From contig NC_036451.1 of NCBI RefSeq assembly GCF_002775205.1, positions 24,237,139 through 24,301,138 on the forward strand: a stretch of DNA of 64,000 nucleotides. The letters run 5' to 3'. Below, in pieces: positions 56,301 through 64,000 of this stretch. A model generated the notes under the pieces. That model was not told the origin of the DNA, made no database searches, and saw only the letters and a list, made by a program, of their open reading frames with translations. Source of the stretch: Xiphophorus maculatus. Lineage: Eukaryota; Chordata; Actinopteri; Cyprinodontiformes; Poeciliidae. The first letter of the stretch is position 1. Each line of letters starts with the position of its first letter. Position numbers and translations under genes: made by a program.

Positions 56301-59300
56301 CTGAGCCACTAATGGATTCATAATGGAGTAATAGTGGAGTTATTAAACCATGCTCTGATCACTTCACCTGTATCCTCTGTGGTGTGTCTCAGTGATTATT
56401 TGTTTGAATGTTGAATCTTATCTGATTAATTCATTTAAAATAGAAGGCCATAATGAATTGAAACAATGAACCACTGCATGTTGTTTTATAGGTGACGGAT
56501 TATACCTCAAAATCTAAATCTAAGTAATTGATATAGTTCTTGTTTAAATTTGGGATTTTAAACAGTGACATTTTCCTTGGAACCAGGAAGTTTGATTTAT
56601 TTAATTACACTTTACTCTAAGAAGAAACACTGAGAGCTTACAGTAACGCAGATACTGGTTTTTCCATCACTTAGATTGGATTATGAAATACTTCAAAGTC
56701 ATTATAAGCTTTGTTTCTATATGAACAAAGGATCAAGTGATTTTGTAATACGCAGTAAGAAGACATTCTAGTGACGAACCCACAGAGAATTATCAGCCTG
56801 CATTGTTTCATTGCTCCCAACCTTTTTGTTGCAACCCAGTGTGGGTGTCTGTGAGAGAGTTTAAGACGCTACTTCAAATAAGTAATGGGCAGAGGAGAAC
56901 AGAAAGGACTTTGTATTTAGCATTTCCTTCTTAAAACTTGTTTGTCTAAGTATTTCCGTAGGATGTTTAAAGGAAAATCTCATTTACTTCTACATCTACC
57001 CTCCACTCCACCTCATTTGGGTAGTTGTTAAGGTATTCTTCTAAGAAATGGGACACTCCTTCAGGAAGCTCACTCATAACCTTTCTTCTCTGATTTCTCA
57101 TTGTACTCGAATACAACATAGTGTACCTGAATGCACCATGTAAACAGTTAATGGTTGTTAGCAAAGAACATCCACTACCAACATGATGCATCCAAATTAG
57201 GCCTGTCACGATAACAAATTATCCTGGACGATAAATTGTCTCAGTAATTATTACTATAAAAGATTATTTTGTTTTGAGACTACTTTGAAGTAATGCATTG
57301 ATAATGGCAAGACCAATAATGCAAGACCAATTGCATTATTATTCCAGTAATGCAAGACCAATAAACTTTCATTTTGTGAAGAACACTTGGTACTGGAACT
57401 GGAAGACATTTTAAATATTAAAAATCAAACACAACAACCACAAGCAACAAATAAGATGGAAATAAGTACCACACACAACCAAACCACAAACAAAATGGAT
57501 TATGATGCCTCTGAAAAAATATTAATCATCAAACTCCTGTTAGTTTATTAAACAATTAATTGATTTATCGTAACAGACTTAGTCTGGATGTGTCAAATAC
57601 AACAGTGATTTTGTTTCTAACTATGTATATATTTTTTCTTATCAGAGTTTATGTAAAATATAGGTATGCATTTTATTTTTGCGTCTTACTGACCTTTAAG
57701 TTTTTTAGAAGACTCCAAAATAGTATTTACAATAGCGATTTATGTCAACCAAGAAAGTGTTTTTTTGTTGTTGTTGTTGTTGGGGATTTTTTTGTGTGTG
57801 TATTTTTCCCCCCTTTTATTTCAGTACATTCGTGAGTAAATTTGTAATCTTTTAAAAAAAATGTTAGAAAAGTTCTTTCCCTTCACCCACCCGCACAACC
57901 CCAGGTAACAGGATGTTTAAGAATCAAATGGGACTTAGTCAAAGTATTGTGTATTATTCCTTTTTTTTTTTAAAAAAAACATTGTATTCGGATTATCTAT
58001 TATCATTCTTTAATCTTACTTTCAAGCAAAGATCAACTTTGAAAAGCGAGGTCAGATTTACTTAAATAGCCGTGCAAATGCAACACTTAATTATTGGCTA
58101 GGATTGTCAAGTTAGTGTAACAACTCACTTGAAAGAGCTTAATATTCGCCTTGCAGCTTTATATACACAATGCTTGTGAACTTGTGTATATAAACGTCTG
58201 AAAGGTTGCTTTTAAGTGATGACCAATAATGTCAGTCAGTTTAGTGACGCGTCAGCTTGCTGCCCAGGACATCTGTCAGCAGAAATGACACATTCCTCAC
58301 CCTCAGTGGCACCACATCCTTCCCTTCATGACACAAGGCAACTCCTTTTTTAAGATACGGTTTAGGATACAGCTGCTTTTGGACTGATTACAGCCTGGAG
58401 GACGACGAACAACAAGGGAAAGGCCTAACGCTCAGGCCTGTCGGGAGTCAGGAGGAGTGAAAACTGTTTAGAGAAGCAGACACTCTCCAGTTTTAACATT
58501 GAATGAACTTGAGCTTCATGTTTTCTTTGAAGAAGCTCCTGCTATTATTTAAAGTGTCTTCTTCCCATTGAGTAATGCTTCCTGTAAAAAGAACAGATTA
58601 ACAAGTCGCTCTGGGAATGTTGCTGAATCTTTTGTGCACATAATACAGTTTATAGAAGACTCTTGGTACTGCACTGTTGATATGGCATGATCTTGACTTG
58701 AGCATAAATCAGGGCTGTCAGCTTCACACTAATATTTATTGTGCCCATTGCTTAGTCTGCACTGTTGTATTAAACACAACCTCCATCTACTATACTGACA
58801 CAAAGAATACTTGTAATGTTTTTGGAAATGCTATGCCACAAAGTATAGTTCTGTACAGTGCAGCAAAATAATGTTGCTTTTTTTTTTTTTTTGCTTTTTC
58901 CTTATCATTATATATTGTGTCTAACCATACTTGTCAAGTCTCCCGTTTTGGCTGGGGAACTAGTTTTTTTTTTCTTTTTTGCCTCCCTTTCCCACCATCC
59001 TCCCTTATCATTATTTTCTCGTAAATATCCCGTTTTGTGCCCCCCGCTCTCGCGTTAGTATACCCTCCATACTCTGTTACATTAGTCCTCCCTCCTCTAA
59101 CAGTAGCACCGGATGGCAACACTTCCCGTATTCTCAAGTCCAAAACTTGACAGGTATGTGTCTAACCTAACCATAAATGTGTCAGTTGTTCTGTTATTGT
59201 AAGCTGCAGTCCTTTGTAGCTACAAAAATCTGAATGATCCAGGAGGTAAAAAAAACTTTTGGTCAGTCCTATTGATTTGTTTTTATCAGGACTATACCAC

Positions 59301-61418
59301 ACACAGAAAAATAGGAAGCAGTTTAAATCAAAATCTTAGTATTAATGCATTGAATTTTTCAGCATTTAACATGGTAATGATGAATCAGAGCTGATTGAAG
59401 GGAAAACCAGCCACCATTTGGCCGGTCAGTGCAGCTCTAGTTGCACTATTGGTTTTCTGGAAAGTCACTTACTAGTAAAAAAACAAAAATGGAAACAAGA
59501 GATATGGAGCCCAATAATGAAAGTAAAATAATTGCTATCTTTTTAGACAACTAAAGGCTCTCTGTTACTAAATGAGTCAACCTTATAGTTTGGCCAAGTG
59601 AGAAAAACACCTTTTTCTAGACATGGTTTTTCACAATGACTAAAATTAATTGTTGTTGGCATTTACATGTGGACAGATGCATTTGTGATGGTTATATTTC
59701 CTGTCTTTTCCACATAGATAGTAATTTTTAGACTAAACTTTCATGAAACCTAAATAGATGAGCTTTGAGTGACAGATTTGGATCACCAGATGGGGCCCCC
59801 TAAAGAAATAAATTATGAAAACATTTATTCTTTCAGTAACTTTCCTACTTTGCCACTTCACTAATATCTGAAGCTTTACTTTATGTCCTCTGCTTCACTG
59901 AAATGTATCTCACGGCTTTGTTGAACAGGAATAGTTTTCCATCTTGAGTAATCCCAGGTGTTTTTTATCCGTTTTCAGCATTGTAGTTGTGTGAATGTAT
60001 CAGGCTGTTTCTCCACAAAATCCACTACCATATCAGGACGAGCTCAGGAATCTTGCCAGCCAGCATGAAAACCGTTTGTCCAACCTCGCTTACTGCTCCC
60101 TTATAAAAAAATGAAAAGAACCATGGTTTGATCTTGGCTGCTGGAGGTTTTTGTTCTTCTTTTTTTTGCAGTGAGGGTAAAGGCCTACTAAGATATGAGA
60201 GTTGGTAAATCTACACATACCTCTCTGGTTGAGTCACAGCACCCTGCTACAGGTTGAGAGAAAAACTGATAATCAGCTGCAGAGCTGAGCTTTTTGTGTG
60301 CTAATGTGCCAGCTGCCAGGCAACGTCTCATGGCCTTTCTTTCCACGCTGAGCAGTTGTTGTTTTTTTTCCTTGTCTCAGATCAGACTTTCTGCGTCAGT
60401 GTGAGGACAGCGATGACCTTAACGATCAGTACTTATGACGCTTCAGAAATACCAGGCTGTAGCTGCCGTCAGCTTTAAGATGTTCTATCTCGGTTTGTCC
60501 AGCCTTTGTGTCAGTGTGTCCTCTGAGATATTCCAGCAGCAGAAATTGTGAGTCCAGTGTGCTGTGCTCTCTTCACTGCACATCCTCTTGTGTTATTTCA
60601 GGTGTCTGCCTTCAAACAAACACGACGCTGTTTGTTTTTTCACTATTCCACAGGTTTGGAGTGCAGCTTTTTGAAGCATTTTGCTGCCTTTGATTCTGGT
60701 CCTTAGAAGCTCGCACGCCTGCTGCTTATTTTGGGAAACAGCATATTTTGTAGGACGTTGCTGTTCATCCATAACATTTAAACGTAATTAAAATCACAAG
60801 TGAATAGGTTTGTTCACACAGTCATTAAAAAAAACATGACACGCCATCATTCTCCTACCACTTCCTGTTGTCGTCTTTCTTTTCCGCCAGTAATAACATC
60901 CAGTTGTTGATCACATGACTTGTGTGATGCGAAAAATGTGTTTCTGTGCACCCGAAAAACCACCTTATCCTAGCAACAAAACATTTTATTGAAAAACATG
61001 GGATTTTTTTTTTTATTACCGTGTTTCTGTGAAGCAAATTTATTTTCGTAATTCCAGTTTGCGCTATTATCTGGTCAATAGAAACAAAGCTACTGTAACT
61101 TTTATTGTTGTCACAATAGGACCGCTAAACATTGTGATAAAACTTGTGTCGCCCACCCTTACATCCCACATATACTCAATTTCTCTTACTTTGTACTGAT
61201 GTATTTCAAATCATTGAGTCCCAATGTTGTTGGTTTATGTTTAGGTGCATTTTTATGTTTTTGTTCCAGGTTGAGGAAGGCAGCAAGGCAGCAGCTGTGG
61301 GTCTCCAGGTGGGAGACGAGCTCGTCAACATCAACGAGGTTCCCCTGAGTGGCTACAGACAGGAGGCAATCTGCCTTGTCAAAGGCTCCCACAAGACCCT
61401 CAGTCTAGTAGTGAAAAG
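48247..61418 (+). CDS. shroom2: shroom2, first two coding exons (PDZ domain)
   Basis: Shroom proteins bind F-actin and Rho kinase and drive apical constriction; Shroom2 also acts in endothelia and pigmented epithelium. Exons 48247-48444 and 61270-61418 encode about 115 residues: an N-terminal stretch ([20 protein letters not shown]), then a PDZ domain ([67 protein letters not shown]). The GxPWGF carboxylate loop is intact. [19 protein letters not shown] matches human SHROOM2 ([19 protein letters not shown]) better than SHROOM4 (LYGSRQEALILIKGSFRIL). The ASD1 and ASD2 domains lie beyond the window. The intron is 12.8 kb. Exon 2 ends in phase 2. Confidence 0.9.
48528..50118 (+). mobile_element. 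degenerate Tc1-like transposon, about 1.6 kb
   Basis: Long inverted ends: GGATTTTATGTGAAAGCCC near 48611 pairs with the complement of CATCACATAAAATCCCA near 50075, and TTTGCAAAAG near 48531 with its complement near 50105. Inside, broken frames read [11 protein letters not shown], as in Tc1 transposase. The length is that of a whole Tc1 element. Lies in shroom2 intron 1, 84 bp after the exon. Confidence 0.65.
51890..52460 (-). mobile_element. Tc1-like transposase relic, minus strand
   Basis: The complement of GTAGGATGCTACCAACACC and ATGTTTTACAGTTGGAATGG reads [11 protein letters not shown], like the [13 protein letters not shown] motif of Tc1 transposase. Only fragments remain. Limits are approximate. 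Confidence 0.5.
53285..53313. repeat. (TG)n microsatellite
   Basis: A pure TG run of about 29 bp in shroom2 intron 1. Confidence 0.95.
54155..54396 (+). mobile_element. tRNA-derived SINE with 15-bp target duplication
   Basis: Identical 15-mers AGAAGAACCCAGACC at 54155-54169 and 54382-54396 flank the body (54170-54381). The head has a pol III A-box-like TGGCGCAGGGGGTTAGCAC and B box GGGTTCGACTCCC (54246-54258), and the body ends in an A-rich tail. The perfect duplication suggests a recent insertion. Confidence 0.88.
54474..55007. repeat. family D MITE, longest copy
   Basis: Inverted ends TAGGCAGTATTATGTAAA and AATGCATAATACCGCCCC. About 530 bp, inverted relative to 36460-36932 in its inner part (AAGGTGTTAAATTACAAAG matches the complement at 5260). 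Only 78 bp downstream of the SINE. Confidence 0.65.
55524..55562. repeat. perfect 18-bp hairpin
   Basis: AAGTCTTGAGATGAGCTT, loop AAC, then the exact complement. The stem stops abruptly at both ends. In shroom2 intron 1. Confidence 0.9.
57197..57581. repeat. MITE-like family E, uninterrupted copy
   Basis: Begins AGGCCTGTCACGATAAC, ends TTATCGTAACAGACTTA. It matches 3355-4194 apart from the family B insertion there, and carries an internal duplication of GCAAGACCAAT. Confidence 0.65.
58926..59158. mobile_element. hAT-type MITE with perfect 8-bp duplication
   Basis: Ends CATACTTGTCAAG and CTTGACAGGTATG form inverted repeats (12 of 13). TGTCTAAC flanks it on both sides (58918-58925 and 59159-59166), the 8-bp target duplication of hAT elements. 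233 bp, noncoding. Confidence 0.85.
61270..61418 (+). CDS. shroom2: shroom2 coding exon 2 (PDZ second half)
   Basis: Acceptor TTGTTCCAG ends at 61269; donor GTAGGT starts at 61419. Encodes [39 protein letters not shown] and [10 protein letters not shown]. The turn after KAAAV is two residues shorter than in human SHROOM2 (VDKLLAGDE). Confidence 0.94.
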
Positions 61419-64000
61419 GTAGGTGCTCAGTCTCCTCCTGGATTTGCTGCCATCACCACCTAATAAGCATAAAAGTTCACCATGGCAACAGCTCCAAACA
61501 CACCTAGGCGACAGAGAAGCAGAGATCCTGAACCCAGCAGCGGCGCGTCTGTAATTCAGTCCGTTCATTCTGGGATCCGCTTCACAGAGCTCGTGTTAGC
61601 TGGATGTTCCTGTTTAGCCAGGCTTGCTCTTAACTCTGCTTCCTGGTTTGTGGCAGAGTGTAAAAGAAGGAAGAGAGGGTGACATCATGTATGTTAGATC
61701 CCACACAGGCAGGTGTTGGGACATACAAGGGCAAGTTATTTTATTATGTGACTCTGAGATTTTTTTTCTTTTCTTTTTAAGTTCAGCACACCCTGTCAGT
61801 TGGTTTTGTGCTCTGTTTGATCAGGCAATACAGGTTTGTATAGTTTTGTCTGACATCAGTACCTTAACTAAACGCCTCGCTTGTTTTGCCCAGAAATATT
61901 CTAAACCTATACAGAATAGCAAGCCACTATTGTCACTAGAAAACACTTCTTATAGTGTGTTGATCCTTGTGTAATTCTTTAGGTTTGTTATGTGGGTTAA
62001 ACTGATGAATCATTTGTCAACAGAGCAGCCGTCTTACTATTGGCCTTGTGTGTGTGTGTGAAACACTGGTGGCATTGTCCGTCATTGCCATCCGCATTTC
62101 TTTTTGCATTCTATCATATCATAGGGTAATCTCTGAACAGATTCGCTAGTACAAAGAAGTTCACTCACCATTTGTCTCTGCAAGGACAAGGCTTGGATTC
62201 TCACTTATTGTTTTAGTCTCAAGAGATACGCTGTTTGTAGGATCTGGAAGCAAGTATGAGGTATTGTCTATTTCCATCTCTGGTCCTTTTTGTTTTAAGA
62301 AACACGGTCTAAATTTAACTAAAGAAGGCTTTTAGATTTGCCAGATTGTCTGTAATATGACATTTTAGTCTTAGAAAGTATTTCTAAACCATTTTTAGTT
62401 GAGATACACTGATCTTGCTGTCTCTTGCCAATATCAGTTTTGGTTTTTTTTTGTTTTGTTTTTTTTATTGTTTCACCTGCCAATTCTGTCAGATTCTAGT
62501 TTTTGATTCTAAAGACTATCACTAACCTTTCATATGATTTTAGTGTATCTAAGTACAGGTGATCAGCTGAGGTGTTTTTCAGACTGAGTACTCTGGCAGT
62601 TCTTAGCTTTGATATATCGAATCCAAAGGGGAAATAAATCAACTTTTTCGGTGTTTGACCTTCAAATCAGAGCAGATAAAGAGAAAATTGTTTGATTTTA
62701 ACTACTAAACAACTGAGTCATATGTATTTGTAGGCAAGAAGATTAGATCATTCTGATTTGGTAATGATAATAATAATACAATGTAATTCTAAAACCCTTC
62801 TAAATTTGAAAGAAATCTCAAAGTGCCGCATTAAAGATAAAATGAGTAAAATGATTTCTATTCAATAAGAATAGAAATGTTCCTTGAAACAGTCTTCAGT
62901 CTTCAGTGGCTCTACGGCGAGGGTGTTTCAGAGCCATGGGACAGCAACAGCAAATGCTCAGTCATCCGACATGTGAACTTTAGTCCCGGTTGGCAGAGAT
63001 GGTGAGTGTTTGAGTAACAGATCCCGATGAGAAGGATATTATGGTTGTCTAAAGCAGCAGAGGTCCAGGAGGATAAGGAGTGATGGAGAGCCCTGCTAGA
63101 AGGTTGTTGGTGACTCTGATCAGAGTTGTTTCTGTACAAAGAGAAGACTGGAAATCAGACTGAAATTTTAGAAATGGATTGACTTGCTTGAGTTGGTCCT
63201 TAACAACTTTTCCAGAACCCTTTACAGAAAGGATTGGAAATGGGATTTGTCACATCAGACAGAAATTTGAGATTGTTAGCTCCATGGAGATAAAAAAGCC
63301 ATACAGAAAGTTAACAGATTTAATCTGTTTCAATTACCTGCATTTCTGCTGACAGAGATCACAGCTGCATGTCTTGGAATGAAAACATAGATTTTGCAAA
63401 CAGATAGACAATCTATGTGAAACCGAGTAGCTGCCCGTACTGGCGGACCTTTAGATAAGTCTCACTATTTTGGAGGCTAAAATATTCAAGTAGATTACAG
63501 AAAAATAAAGATATTTTAAAGAAAGGTATTGGTATTTAGTATTTTGTACTGACTGTGATGGGTTATGCTCCATGAAACACTTCTAAAGTGGCATTAATCC
63601 CCTTTCCTTGGAGGAATGTTATGTAATCCCACATCAGCTTTTGAAAGGTATGGCTACTAAAGTTTTAACTCAGGATGGTTTGAATAAATGTTCTGTCTGG
63701 CTCTATCATGGGTCTCAGTCAAGGAATTATTTTTACTCTCGGTGTTACCAAGAAATCTTGGTTAATGACTTTCTAGACAGTAGAGGAATCTCAGTTTTCA
63801 CATGATTTTTGCCTGACACATTTTTCTTTTGAACCTGTGGGAGGAAGTGGATTACCTTCACAATACATTAAGCTGCTGGAGAGCAGAAGGCACGAGTGGG
63901 GGATTCTGGATATTTTTACTTTAACATGCTTGTAATTTGTAATGGAGTGAGACATTACCTTTCAAGGACAAGTCTTGTTCGTATTGTGTTTAGCAGTGTT
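61419..64000. other. shroom2 intron 2 (start)
   Basis: No further exon before the window ends. A stretch at about 62890-63130 (GTTTCAGAGCCATGGGACAG, AGCAGAGGTCCAGGAGGATA) resembles a widespread degenerate fish repeat. The rest is AT-rich with no recognisable feature. Confidence 0.5.

Noticed and set aside
1..64000. CRISPR arrays, operons, phage or bacterial genes
   Set aside because: Nothing of this kind; the window is vertebrate nuclear DNA with introns and fish repeats.

Overview
The window looks like a teleost fish chromosome segment. The genes are intron-rich and vertebrate. The introns and gaps hold typical fish mobile DNA: Tc1-like relics, a degenerate LINE reverse transcriptase of the kind common in fish, hAT-type MITEs and a tRNA-derived SINE. 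All identifications rest on recognising translated exons against remembered vertebrate proteins; no search was run.

Five genes are visible, all with human homologues on Xp22. (1) cdkl5, plus strand: 8 exons from 54 to 10332, entered from upstream, covering the end of the kinase domain and the whole C-terminal tail (716 residues here). (2) rs1 (retinoschisin), minus strand: six coding exons, 18653 down to 14339, tail-to-tail with cdkl5 as in mammals; exons 2, 4, 5 and 6 match my recollection of the human exon lengths (26, 142, 196 and 153 bp). (3) ap1s2 (AP-1 clathrin adaptor sigma subunit), plus strand: 20472 to 37195, with two clear alternative last exons, a 9-nt in-frame microexon and a possible third last exon. 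(4) syap1, minus strand: 45160 down to 41257, nine exons, of which exon 6 carries an in-frame TGA and a frame-breaking length, so this copy looks broken or mis-assembled. (5) shroom2, plus strand, starting at 48247: only the two exons of the N-terminal PDZ domain are in the window, separated by a 12.8-kb intron.

Layout: 1-10.3 kb cdkl5 exons with MITEs in the introns; 10.3-14.3 kb convergent gap with a (TG)n tract; 14.3-18.7 kb rs1; 18.7-20.3 kb gap with an OTX/CRX-like palindrome next to rs1 and three CCAAT boxes before ap1s2; 20.5-39.4 kb ap1s2, whose introns hold a Tc1-like relic, a LINE relic and MITEs; 39.4-41.2 kb gap with a dimeric tandem repeat; 41.3-45.2 kb syap1; 45.2-46.8 kb head-to-head gap with a 31-base G run; 46.8-64 kb shroom2.

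The genes are neighbours by conserved synteny, not a pathway: a neuronal kinase, a retinal secreted adhesion protein, a vesicle-coat subunit, a BSD-domain protein and an actin-binding scaffold. The most rewarding parts are the alternative 3' end of ap1s2, the broken syap1 exon and the palindromic homeodomain site upstream of rs1.
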